Assembly: GCA_031431035.1 (NCBI GenBank)
Contig: JANPCR010000253.1
Span: 1 to 11,009, forward strand
Reading direction: 5' to 3'
Length of the DNA: 11,009 bases
DNA from: JANYCG01 sp031431035
GTDB lineage: Bacteria; Pseudomonadota; Gammaproteobacteria; Burkholderiales; Burkholderiaceae_C
The notes beneath the pieces are model-generated. The model was not told the DNA's origin, did no database searches, and was given only the letters and a program-made list of their open reading frames with translations. Made by a program: the position numbers and the translations under genes. Of the stretch, positions 1 through 7,279 are shown one piece after another (the first letter of the stretch is position 1; each line of letters opens with the position of its first letter).

Positions 1-2292
1 ACGCCCGATGTGATCACCAAGTTGCAACACAGCACCCGCTCCAACAACTGGAACACTTACAAAGAGTACGCCCAACTCATCAACGATCAAAGCCGGCGCC
101 ACATGACGCTGCGTGGCTTGTTTGAGTTCAAAATTGACCCGTCTAAGGCAATTTCTGTCGATGAAGTTGAACCCGCCAAAGAAATCGTCAAGCGTTTTGT
201 GACGGGTGCCATGTCGCTGGGCTCCATCAGTACCGAAGCGCACGCGACGCTCGCCATTGCCATGAACCGCATTGGCGGCAAAAGCAACACGGGTGAGGGT
301 GGCGAAGACCCGGCGCGTTACCGCCAAGAGCTCAAAGGCATCCCCATCAAACAGGGCCAAACCATGGCCGACATCATTGGCAGTGACGTGGTGGCCGTTG
401 ACATTCCCTTGCGCGACGGAGATTCCTTGCGCTCCCGAATCAAACAAGTGGCGTCGGGCCGGTTTGGTGTGACCGCTGAATACCTGAGCAGCGCAGATCA
501 GATTCAGATCAAGATGGCGCAAGGCGCCAAGCCGGGGGAGGGCGGTCAGTTGCCCGGTGGCAAGGTGTCTGAGTACATTGGCCGCTTGCGCCACAGCGTG
601 CCGGGTGTGGGTTTGATTTCACCCCCTCCGCACCACGACATCTACTCAATTGAAGACTTGGCGCAACTGATTCACGACCTTAAAAACGTTGCGCCGCATT
701 CAAGCATCAGCGTCAAATTGGTCAGTGAAATCGGCGTGGGCACTATTGCAGCGGGGGTTGCCAAATGCAAGAGCGACCACGTGGTGATTGCCGGGCATGA
801 TGGCGGCACGGGTGCATCGCCCTGGTCGTCCATCAAGCATGCGGGCAGTCCTTGGGAAATCGGCCTGGCCGAAACCCAGCAGACCCTGGTGCTTAATCGT
901 TTGCGCAGCCGTATTCGCGTGCAGGCAGACGGCCAGATGAAGACGGGCCGCGACGTGGCGATTGGCGCGTTGTTGGGCGCTGATGAGTTTGGCTTTGCCA
1001 CTGCGCCCCTGGTGGTGGAAGGCTGCATCATGATGCGCAAATGCCACCTCAACACCTGCCCCGTGGGTGTGGCCACGCAAGACCCGGTGTTGCGTCAAAA
1101 ATTCAGCGGCAAGCCTGAGCATGTGGTGAACTACTTTTTCTTCATTGCTGAAGAGGTGCGCCACATCATGGCTCAACTGGGTATTGCCAAGTTTGACGAC
1201 CTGATTGGCCGAGCGGACTTGCTGGACACCCGCAAAGGCATCTCGCACTGGAAGGCGCAAGGGCTTGACTTTGACCGCTTGTTTGCCCAGCCGCAGGTGC
1301 CCGCCGATGTACCGCGTTTTCATGTTGAAAACCAGGACCACGGGCTGGAAAAGTCTTTGGACAACGTGCTGATTGAAAAATCCCGCGCGGCCATTGAACG
1401 CGGTGAAAAAGTGCAATTCATGGAAGTGGCGCGCAACGTCAACCGCTCCTTGGGGGCCATGTTGTCGGGTGCGTTGACCAAGGTGCGGCCCGAAGGCCTG
1501 CCGGACGACACGATTCGCATTCAATTGGAAGGCACGGGCGGCCAGTCGTTTGGCGCGTTTTTGGCCAAGGGCATCACTTTGTATTTGATTGGCGACGCCA
1601 ACGACTACACCGGCAAGGGCTTGAGCGGTGGGCGCATTGTGGTTCGCCCCAGCATTGATTTCCGGGGTGACGCAGTGCGCAACACGATTGTTGGCAACAC
1701 GGTCATGTATGGCGCCACCAGTGGCGAGTCTTTTTTCAGCGGTGTCGCGGGCGAACGCTTCGCGGTGCGCCTGTCGGGTGCGACCACAGTGGTGGAGGGC
1801 ACGGGCGACCATGGCTGCGAGTACATGACGGGCGGCACGGTGGCTGTTTTGGGCAAAACGGGGCGCAACTTTGCTGCAGGCATGAGCGGTGGCGTGGCCT
1901 ACGTGTACGACGAAGATGGCGAATTTGCCAAGCGTTGCAACACGTCCATGGTGTCGTTGGACAAAGTCCTTTCGACCAAAGAGCAGGAAGATACGGTGAA
2001 GGCAGCTTTTTGGCACAACGGCCAAAGCGACGAAGTGCAACTGAAAAAGCTTTTGCAAGAGCACAACCGCTGGACGGGTAGCAAGCGTGCGCGCGAACTG
2101 CTGGACACTTGGGAGGCGGCGCGTGGGAAATTTGTCAAAGTTTTCCCGCTCGAATACAAACGGGCTCTGGGCGAAATTGCCGCCAAAAAAATCACTCAGG
2201 TCGTGAAAAAAGACGATGCACCGCTGGCTGATTTGGCCAAACCGTCAAAAGCCGGTAAGGCATTGGCTGCCGTGGCCGTTGCCGCCAAGTAA
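1..2292 (+). CDS. gltB: Glutamate synthase (NADPH) large subunit, 3' part
   Basis: This is the C-terminal half (763 residues) of the GOGAT alpha subunit, which with GltD makes two glutamates from glutamine and 2-oxoglutarate in the cytoplasm. The frame is open to base 1, so the gene is cut by the window edge. The family is roughly 1,500 residues long, and the N-terminal glutaminase domain lies outside. The FMN-binding synthase barrel runs to about base 1300, with the family signature KMAQGAKPGEGGQLPGG (about 511-561) and HDGGTGASPWSSIKHAG (about 796-846). Cysteine codons at 1024, 1042 and 1057 form the C-x5-C-x4-C ligand set of the 3Fe-4S cluster. The C-terminal GXGXG beta-helix domain follows (about 1531-1900, with GTGGQSFGAF at 1531). 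The protein ends in a Lys/Ala-rich tail of about 35 residues. gltD follows after 36 bases, so the two are probably one operon. Confidence 0.97.
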   Translation, partial: TPDVITKLQHSTRSNNWNTYKEYAQLINDQSRRHMTLRGLFEFKIDPSKAISVDEVEPAKEIVKRFVTGAMSLGSISTEAHATLAIAMNRIGGKSNTGEGGEDPARYRQELKGIPIKQGQTMADIIGSDVVAVDIPLRDGDSLRSRIKQVASGRFGVTAEYLSSADQIQIKMAQGAKPGEGGQLPGGKVSEYIGRLRHSVPGVGLISPPPHHDIYSIEDLAQLIHDLKNVAPHSSISVKLVSEIGVGTIAAGVAKCKSDHVVIAGHDGGTGASPWSSIKHAGSPWEIGLAETQQTLVLNRLRSRIRVQADGQMKTGRDVAIGALLGADEFGFATAPLVVEGCIMMRKCHLNTCPVGVATQDPVLRQKFSGKPEHVVNYFFFIAEEVRHIMAQLGIAKFDDLIGRADLLDTRKGISHWKAQGLDFDRLFAQPQVPADVPRFHVENQDHGLEKSLDNVLIEKSRAAIERGEKVQFMEVARNVNRSLGAMLSGALTKVRPEGLPDDTIRIQLEGTGGQSFGAFLAKGITLYLIGDANDYTGKGLSGGRIVVRPSIDFRGDAVRNTIVGNTVMYGATSGESFFSGVAGERFAVRLSGATTVVEGTGDHGCEYMTGGTVAVLGKTGRNFAAGMSGGVAYVYDEDGEFAKRCNTSMVSLDKVLSTKEQEDTVKAAFWHNGQSDEVQLKKLLQEHNRWTGSKRARELLDTWEAARGKFVKVFPLEYKRALGEIAAKKITQVVKKDDAPLADLAKPSKAGKALAAVAVAAK

Positions 2293-2328
2293 ACCCCTTT
2301 CAAGACTCACACAGATCAGGACAGAAAA

Positions 2329-3795
2329 ATGGGCAAGATGACAGGTTTCATGGAGTTTGAGCGAATTGAAGAGGGCTACAAACCCGTCAAAGAGCGGGTG
2401 AAGAATTACAAAGAGTTTGTGATTGGACTGGATGATGCCCAAGCCAACAAGCAAGCCGCGCGTTGCATGGACTGCGGCACGCCGTTTTGCAACAGCGGTT
2501 GCCCGGTCAACAACATCATTCCGGATTTCAACGACCTGGTTTACAAAGGCGACTGGAAAAACGCAATTGACGTGCTGCACAGCACCAACAATTTCCCTGA
2601 ATTCACCGGGCGCATTTGCCCCGCCCCGTGCGAGGCGGCCTGCACCCTGAATGTGAACGACGACGCGGTGGGCATCAAATCCATTGAGCATGCCATCATC
2701 GACCGAGCCTGGTCTGAAGGCTGGGTGCAACCCCAGTTGGCACCCCGCAAAACTGGCAAAAAAGTAGCGATTGTGGGTTCAGGCCCTGCGGGCCTGGCGG
2801 CGGCCCAGCAATTGGCCCGTGTGGGCCATGCCGTGACCGTGTTTGAAAAGAACGACCGAATCGGTGGCCTGCTGCGTTACGGCATTCCTGACTTCAAAAT
2901 GGAAAAGTCGCACATCGACCTGCGGGTTGAGCAAATGACGCAAGAGGGCGTTCACTTTCGCACTGGCGTGATGGTCGGAGCGCTGCCCAAAGACTCCAAA
3001 GTCATCAACTGGGCGAAAGAGACAATCACGCCCGCGCAATTGCAAAAAGACTTCGACGCCGTCATGTTGACCGGCGGAGCCGAGCAGTCGCGCGACCTGC
3101 CCGTGCCTGGGCGCGAGCTAGATGGCGTGCATTTCGCCATGGAGTTTTTGCCGCTGCAAAACAAGGTGAATGCGGGCGACAAGCTCAAAGGGCAACTCAC
3201 TGCGAACAGCAAACACGTCATCGTGATTGGCGGCGGCGACACGGGCAGCGACTGCGTGGGCACCAGCAATCGGCACGGCGCTGTCAGCGTCACCCAATTC
3301 GAAGTCATGCCGCAGCCGCCGGTTGAAGAAAACCGCCCCATGACCTGGCCCAACTGGCCCATCAAGCTGCGCACCAGCTCCAGCCACGACGAAGGTTGCG
3401 AGCGTGAATTTGCGATTTCTACCAAAGAATTCATCGGTGAAAAGGGCAAACTGACCGGCCTGAAAACCGTGCGCGTTGAATGGAAAGACGGCAAGATGAT
3501 TGAGGTTGCCGGGTCCGAGAAGGTGTTGAAAGCCGATTTGGTGCTCTTGGCCATGGGCTTTGTGTCGCCAGTGGCGTCGGTTCTGGATGCCTTTGGCATT
3601 GACAAAGACAACCGGGGCAACGCCAAAGCCCACATGGACGTGGTGGGCGGCTACGCCACCAACGTTCCCAAAGTCTTTGCCGCAGGTGACATTCGCCGTG
3701 GCCAAAGCCTGGTGGTGTGGGCCATTCGCGAAGGCCGCCAAGCGGCGCGGGCGGTGGATGAGTTTTTGATGGGCACGACGGAATTGCCCAGGTAG
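2329..3795 (+). CDS. gltD: Glutamate synthase (NADPH) small subunit
   Basis: This 488-residue protein is the beta subunit of GOGAT. It takes electrons from NADPH through FAD and Fe-S clusters and passes them to GltB. The N-terminal Fe-S domain has Cys46, Cys49, Cys54 and Cys58, then a second cysteine group at 97, 101 and 105. An FAD-binding Rossmann motif, VAIVGSGPAG, starts at residue 146. The NADPH-binding motif GGGDTG is at 301-306. The C-terminal AGDIRRGQSLVVWAI segment (452 onward) is the usual second FAD-contact motif of this flavoprotein family. The ATG at 2329 is preceded by AGGA (2318-2321) at good spacing. In-frame ATGs at 2338 and 2350 are possible but lack a better ribosome site. 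All expected motifs are present and the length is normal. It is transcribed with gltB. Confidence 0.97.
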   Translation: MGKMTGFMEFERIEEGYKPVKERVKNYKEFVIGLDDAQANKQAARCMDCGTPFCNSGCPVNNIIPDFNDLVYKGDWKNAIDVLHSTNNFPEFTGRICPAPCEAACTLNVNDDAVGIKSIEHAIIDRAWSEGWVQPQLAPRKTGKKVAIVGSGPAGLAAAQQLARVGHAVTVFEKNDRIGGLLRYGIPDFKMEKSHIDLRVEQMTQEGVHFRTGVMVGALPKDSKVINWAKETITPAQLQKDFDAVMLTGGAEQSRDLPVPGRELDGVHFAMEFLPLQNKVNAGDKLKGQLTANSKHVIVIGGGDTGSDCVGTSNRHGAVSVTQFEVMPQPPVEENRPMTWPNWPIKLRTSSSHDEGCEREFAISTKEFIGEKGKLTGLKTVRVEWKDGKMIEVAGSEKVLKADLVLLAMGFVSPVASVLDAFGIDKDNRGNAKAHMDVVGGYATNVPKVFAAGDIRRGQSLVVWAIREGRQAARAVDEFLMGTTELPR

Positions 3796-3811
3796 GCAGG
3801 CGGAAATCACT

Positions 3812-3833
3812 GCTCAATCGCCGCTCAATCGTC
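3812..3833. repeat. Tandem 11-bp direct repeat after gltD
   Basis: GCTCAATCGCC (3812-3822) is followed directly by GCTCAATCGTC (3823-3833), a 10 of 11 match. The core CTCAATCG occurs a third time at 4013-4020. The function is unknown; it may be a slippage duplication. Confidence 0.6.
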
Positions 3834-3860
3834 GCCTATTTGTTGAGGTTTTCGTGAATC

Positions 3861-3887
3861 AGTTTGCTATAAATAATATAGCAAACT
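3861..3887. repeat. Perfect inverted repeat, possible dispersed palindromic element
   Basis: AGTTTGCTATA (3861-3871) and TATAGCAAACT (3877-3887) are exact reverse complements around the 5-base spacer AATAA. No T-run follows, so it is a poor intrinsic terminator. Downstream, GCTAGAGGCCTATTTTA (about 3905-3921) resembles, from memory, the edge of a palindromic intergenic repeat common in Comamonadaceae genomes. It could equally be an operator. The inverted repeat itself is certain; its role is not. Confidence 0.6.
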
Positions 3888-3959
3888 ATCTATATTATTC
3901 GAGAGCTAGAGGCCTATTTTATCAATAATTTGGCCAAAATCGCCTTTTTGTCTTGTAAT

Positions 3960-3976
3960 ATACCCAAATTGGGTAT
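3960..3976. promoter_or_regulatory. Short palindrome, candidate operator upstream of mlaF
   Basis: ATACCCAA (3960-3967) and TTGGGTAT (3969-3976) are perfect 8-bp arms around a single base, a geometry more typical of a dimeric protein binding site than of an RNA hairpin. It lies in the AT-rich part of the intergenic region about 120 bases before mlaF. No regulator can be named. Confidence 0.35.
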
Positions 3977-4066
3977 TTAAAGCCCTTTTTTGCCAATTTG
4001 GCCATCAAAGCCCTCAATCGGGCACCTCGGCTGGCCAATCACTTATCATCAGTGTTTACCATTAGT

Positions 4067-4088
4067 AGCCGGAGCCCATCCGGCTTTT
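4067..4088 (+). terminator. Terminator-like hairpin just upstream of mlaF
   Basis: AGCCGGA (4067-4073) pairs perfectly with TCCGGCT (4079-4085) across the loop GCCCA, and the last base starts a run of four T (4085-4088). The stem is GC-rich but the T-run is short. It could end leftover transcription from gltBD, or act as an attenuator in the mlaF leader, since the mlaF ATG is only 10 bases past the T-run. Confidence 0.5.
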
Positions 4089-4098
4089 CGCTATTTGC

Positions 4099-4992
4099 AT
4101 GTCCGCTGGCGCTGATCTTCCTCTGGTCGAACTGAAAAACCTGAGCTTTGGCTACGGTGATCGGTTAATTCTGGACGACGTTTCCTTGAGCATTCCACGC
4201 GGCAAAGTCACCGCGCTGATGGGCGCATCGGGTGGTGGCAAAACCACGGTGTTGCGGCTGATTGGTGGGCAGTGCAAAGCCCAGAAAGGCGAGCTGTTGC
4301 TGTCGGCGCAGCTTGGAGATGTGCCTTCCGCGTCAACCTCAGCGTCAACCTCCTCGTCAACTTCAGCCATCCCCACCCAGGACATTGGCCAGCTCAGCCC
4401 CAAAGACCTGTACGCCGCACGGCGCCGCATGAGCATGTTGTTTCAGTTTGGCGCGCTGTTCACTGACTTGAGCGTCTTTGACAATGTGGCCTTCCCGCTG
4501 CGTGAGCACACCGATTTGTCAGAACCGCTGATTCGCGACATTGTTTTAATGAAGCTCGGTGCCGTGGGCTTGCGCGGCGCACGCGACCTGGCCCCCAGCG
4601 AAATTTCGGGTGGCATGGCGCGCCGCGTGGCGTTGGCCCGGGCCATGGCGCTGGACCCCGAACTCATCATGTACGACGAGCCGTTTTCAGGGCTCGACCC
4701 GATTTCATTGGGCACTGCGGCCCGCTTGATTCGCCAGTTGAACGATGCCATGGGGCTGACCAGCATCGTGGTGTCGCACGATCTGGACGAAACCTTTGGC
4801 ATTGCCGACAAAGTCATTATTTTGGCCAACGGCAAAATTGCGGCACAGGGCACACCCGATGAGGTTCGCCACAGCGGCAGCCCGCTGGTGCAACAGTTTG
4901 TCAATGCCAGGCCCGATGGGCCGGTGCAGTTTCATTACCCGGGGCCCACGGTTGAGCAAGATTTTTCTGCGCAGATGGGGGGCCGGTCATGA
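4099..4992 (+). CDS. mlaF: Phospholipid ABC transporter ATP-binding protein MlaF
   Basis: This is the cytoplasmic ATPase of the MlaFEDB inner-membrane complex, which powers phospholipid transport between the membranes. The 297-residue protein has Walker A GASGGGKT (42-49), Q-loop Gln116 in SMLFQFGALFTD, signature SGGMARR (170-176), Walker B LIMYDEP (189-195) and H-loop His227. The MlaF hallmark MSMLFQ-GALFTD is intact. It is about 25-30 residues longer than E. coli MlaF as I recall it, mainly because of a Ser/Thr/Ala-rich insertion at about 69-92, between Walker A and the Q-loop. The ATG at 4099 is the only start available: an in-frame TAG lies at 4066-4068 and the next ATG is at codon 41, inside Walker A. 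No Shine-Dalgarno sequence precedes it. The stop overlaps the mlaE start (ATGA, 4989-4992). Confidence 0.95.
   Translation: MSAGADLPLVELKNLSFGYGDRLILDDVSLSIPRGKVTALMGASGGGKTTVLRLIGGQCKAQKGELLLSAQLGDVPSASTSASTSSSTSAIPTQDIGQLSPKDLYAARRRMSMLFQFGALFTDLSVFDNVAFPLREHTDLSEPLIRDIVLMKLGAVGLRGARDLAPSEISGGMARRVALARAMALDPELIMYDEPFSGLDPISLGTAARLIRQLNDAMGLTSIVVSHDLDETFGIADKVIILANGKIAAQGTPDEVRHSGSPLVQQFVNARPDGPVQFHYPGPTVEQDFSAQMGGRS
4330..4365 (+). repeat. 12-bp tandem repeat (3 copies) inside mlaF
   Basis: Three in-frame units, GCGTCAACCTCA (4330-4341), GCGTCAACCTCC (4342-4353) and TCGTCAACTTCA (4354-4365), encode ASTS, ASTS and SSTS (residues 78-89). Units 1 and 2 differ at one base and unit 3 at two bases from unit 1. 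The repeat forms the core of the MlaF insertion. Confidence 0.9.
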
Positions 4993-5771
4993 TGTCTTTG
5001 AAGCCCTCTGACATCGGCTTTGCCGTGCGTTCCAAAATTGCCGACCTGGGCGCTGGCACGCGGTTGTTTTTGCGGCTGGTCGCGCTGCTGTTGCCCACTT
5101 TCAAGCGCTTCTCGCTGGTGCGCGACCAGATTCACTTTTTAGGCAACTACTCGCTGGCCATCATCACGGTGTCTGGGCTGTTCGTCGGTTTTGTCCTGGG
5201 TTTGCAGGGCTACTACACCTTGCAGCGCTATGGCGCGTCTGAGGCGCTGGGGCTGCTGGTGGCCTTGAGCTTGGTGCGCGAACTGGGGCCGGTGATCACC
5301 GCTTTGCTGTTTGCCGGGCGTGCCGGCACGTCGCTCACAGCAGAAATTGGTTTGATGAAGGCGGGCGAGCAATTGAGCGCCATGGAAATGATGGCGGTCG
5401 ATCCGGTGCGGCGCATTTTGGCACCGCGCTTTTGGGCCGGCGTCATCACCATGCCCTTGCTGGCGGCGGTTTTCAGTGCGGTGGGCGTGGTGGGCGGCTG
5501 GGTGGTGGGCGTGCTGATGATCGGCGTGGATTCCGGCGCGTTTTGGAGCCAGATGCAAGGCGGCGTGGACATTTGGCGCGACGTGGGCAACGGCGTTTTG
5601 AAAAGCGTGGTTTTCGGCTTCACCGTGTCGTTTGTGGCGCTGCTGCAAGGCTTCAATGCGCAACCCACGCCTGAGGGCGTGTCACGCGCGACCACGCGCA
5701 CGGTCGTGGTCGCGTCCCTGGCCATTTTGGCGCTTGATTTCGTGTTAACGGCGCTGATGTTCAGCATCTAG
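4989..5771 (+). CDS. mlaE: Phospholipid ABC transporter permease MlaE
   Basis: This is the integral inner-membrane subunit of the Mla transporter. It forms the lipid path between the MlaF ATPase and the MlaD ring. The 260-residue product has the usual family length, an amphipathic N-terminal stretch, and about five hydrophobic segments (roughly 50-75, 85-110, 145-180, 205-225 and 238-258). The conserved MlaE/YrbE core is clear: LVRELGPVITALLFAGRAG, then TAEIGLMKAGEQLSAMEMMAVDP. The start ATG overlaps the mlaF stop by four bases and is followed at once by a second ATG (4992), so either may be used. A G-rich run (about 4977-4982) can serve as the ribosome site. mlaD follows after 34 bases. Confidence 0.96.
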   Translation: MMSLKPSDIGFAVRSKIADLGAGTRLFLRLVALLLPTFKRFSLVRDQIHFLGNYSLAIITVSGLFVGFVLGLQGYYTLQRYGASEALGLLVALSLVRELGPVITALLFAGRAGTSLTAEIGLMKAGEQLSAMEMMAVDPVRRILAPRFWAGVITMPLLAAVFSAVGVVGGWVVGVLMIGVDSGAFWSQMQGGVDIWRDVGNGVLKSVVFGFTVSFVALLQGFNAQPTPEGVSRATTRTVVVASLAILALDFVLTALMFSI

Positions 5772-5805
5772 CGCCCAAAGTCACCATTTTTTCGAAAGAA
5801 CTCAA

Positions 5806-6354
5806 ATGCAACGCTCAGCCAATGACTTTTGGGTCGGCCTGTTTGTCCTGATCGGCGGGGCCGCGCTGCTGTTTTTGGCCTTGCAATCGGCCAATCTGCT
5901 GACCTTGAATTTTCAAAGCAATTACAGAGTCACTGCCAAATTTGACAACATAGGCGGCATCAAGCCCAAAGCGCCCGTCAAAAGCGCTGGCGTGGTGGTG
6001 GGGCGGGTCGAGTCCATCACATTTGATGACAAATCTTTTCAAGCCAGCGTCACTTTGGCCATGGAAAACCGTTACGCTTTTCCCAAAGACAGCTCCTTGA
6101 AAATTTTGACCAGTGGCTTGCTGGGCGAGCAGTACGTGGGCATTGAGGCGGGCGCGCAAGACAAAAATCTGGCCTCGGGCGACACCATCACCACCACGCA
6201 GTCCGCAGTGGTTCTGGAAAACCTGATCAGCCAGTTTTTATTCAGCAAAGCGGCCGATGGCCCATCGGGCAAATCAGCCGACGCCGCCCCAGCGCCTGCG
6301 TCTGTATCACCTTCAACCCCCCCAGCCATCAAAGGGACAGAAAGCGGCAAATGA
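5806..6354 (+). CDS. mlaD: MCE-domain phospholipid-binding protein MlaD
   Basis: MlaD is anchored in the inner membrane and forms a hexameric periplasmic ring that passes lipids between MlaC and MlaE. The 182-residue protein is close to the E. coli length. It has one N-terminal transmembrane helix (about 8-28, FWVGLFVLIGGAALLFLAL) and an MCE domain (about 37-117), including YRVTAKFDNIGGIKPKAPVK and the conserved GLLGEQYVGIEAG. A hydrophobic C-terminal helix follows (VVLENLISQFLF), then a flexible tail rich in Pro, Ala and Ser (about 150-182). GAAAGAA at 5794-5800 is a plausible ribosome site 5 bases before the ATG. The TGA overlaps the mlaA ATG (ATGA, 6351-6354), pointing to coupled translation. 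Confidence 0.96.
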   Translation: MQRSANDFWVGLFVLIGGAALLFLALQSANLLTLNFQSNYRVTAKFDNIGGIKPKAPVKSAGVVVGRVESITFDDKSFQASVTLAMENRYAFPKDSSLKILTSGLLGEQYVGIEAGAQDKNLASGDTITTTQSAVVLENLISQFLFSKAADGPSGKSADAAPAPASVSPSTPPAIKGTESGK

Positions 6355-7178
6355 AAATCACATGGTTTGATACTCTGAAAAACTGCACCCAAGCGGTGTC
6401 ACTGCGCAAAGGTTTGGCCTTGGCCAGCTTTGTGGTTTTGGCGGGCTGCGCCAGCGTACCCGGCGAAAAGCTTGGCATGACGCCGGGCGACCCGTGGGAA
6501 AAGTACAACCGGGGAATGACCCAGTTCAACGACACGGCCGACGCATTTTTGCTCAAGCCCGCGGCCATCGTTTACCGTTCGGCTGTGCCCGCCCTGGCGC
6601 GCACGGGGGTGAGCAACTTTTTCAGCAACTGGGCGGAACCCTGGACGGCCCTGAACGCGGCCTTGCAACTCAAAGCTGAGGGCGCCATCGAGACCTTCAT
6701 GCGTTTCAGCATCAACACCTTCTTTGGCTTGGGTGGTCTGCTGGACATCGCCAGCGAATTGGGAATTGAGCGGCATTACGAAGACTTTGGCTTGACTTTG
6801 GGCCGCTGGGGCGTTCCCACGGGCCCCTATTTTGTGATGCCGATTTACGGGCCGTCTACCCTGCGCGATACGCTGGCCTTCACCACCGAGACGGCGGCTG
6901 ACCCGGTGTTGAAAGTGACTGACCTGGCCGCAAAGGACAGTTTGGTAATTTTGCGGGGCTTGAGCCTTCGCGCCAGCTTGCTTCGGCTGGACGATGTGCT
7001 GGAAGGTGCCGCGCTAGATAAATACACCTTTTCGCGGGATGCGTTCATGCAGCGCCGGGCCAGTTTGGTCTTGGGAGACCGGGAGCCGCCCGAACCACCT
7101 GCGGCACCGGCTACGGCACCTGGCACGGTTCCAGCCTCGGCACCAACAGCAACGCCTGCCGATCCCGTGAAAAAGTAG
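6351..7178 (+). CDS. mlaA: Outer-membrane lipoprotein MlaA (VacJ)
   Basis: MlaA removes mislocalised phospholipids from the outer leaflet of the outer membrane and hands them to MlaC. The protein (275 residues) starts with a lipoprotein signal ending in the lipobox LAGC, with Cys33 as the predicted lipidated residue. The VacJ domain follows, with DPWEKYNRGMTQFNDTADAF, the NFFSNWAEPWTALNAALQ segment, RFSINTFFGLGGLLDIA, and EDFGLTLGRWGVPTGPYFVM with PIYGPSTLRDT. The tail at about 244-275 is Pro/Ala/Thr-rich with no globular character. The N-region before the hydrophobic core is long (about 20 residues). A GTG at codon 16 (6396) would give a more typical 18-residue signal, but it lacks a ribosome site, while ATG 6351 overlaps the mlaD stop. 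In E. coli mlaA lies away from the mla operon; here it is inside it. Confidence 0.95.
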   Translation: MKITWFDTLKNCTQAVSLRKGLALASFVVLAGCASVPGEKLGMTPGDPWEKYNRGMTQFNDTADAFLLKPAAIVYRSAVPALARTGVSNFFSNWAEPWTALNAALQLKAEGAIETFMRFSINTFFGLGGLLDIASELGIERHYEDFGLTLGRWGVPTGPYFVMPIYGPSTLRDTLAFTTETAADPVLKVTDLAAKDSLVILRGLSLRASLLRLDDVLEGAALDKYTFSRDAFMQRRASLVLGDREPPEPPAAPATAPGTVPASAPTATPADPVKK

Positions 7179-7249
7179 GTTTTGGTGTTGCGAGCTTTAA
7201 ATATCTGTCCTGGGTCAGCCCAATACATTGAAGTCGCGTTAATGACAGT

Positions 7250-7262
7250 GCGGCCTGGCCGC
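7250..7262 (+). promoter_or_regulatory. Small GC hairpin next to the mlaC ribosome site
   Basis: GCGGC (7250-7254) and GCCGC (7258-7262) pair across CTG, only three bases before the strong Shine-Dalgarno AGGAGA (7266-7271) of mlaC. The mlaA-mlaC gap of 101 bases is the largest within the operon, so this may influence mlaC translation or mRNA processing. The structure is small and could be chance. Confidence 0.3.
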
Positions 7263-7279
7263 TTTAGGAGAACAGTGAA

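Larger units (their letters stand above)
3796..4098. other. Intergenic region between gltD and mlaF
   Basis: These 303 bases contain no credible gene. The stretch from about 3840 to 3980 is much richer in A+T than the flanking genes and probably holds the mla promoter, but no -35/-10 pair is convincing. The best weak pair is TTGCTA (3864-3869) and TATCTA (3887-3892) with a 17-base spacer. Structures seen are an 11-bp tandem repeat (3812-3833), a perfect 11-bp inverted repeat (3861-3887), an 8-bp inverted repeat (3960-3976), GCCAA/TTGGC arms (3992-4002), two copies of AATTTGGCCA (3927-3936 and 3995-4004), and a terminator-like hairpin (4067-4088). No clear intrinsic terminator directly follows gltD. 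Confidence 0.7.

Noticed and set aside
700..2064. Long antisense open frame (454 codons) opposite gltB
   Set aside because: The product is His/Ala/Arg-rich with no recognisable domain and lies wholly opposite conserved GltB sequence. It is a by-product of GC-rich codon use.
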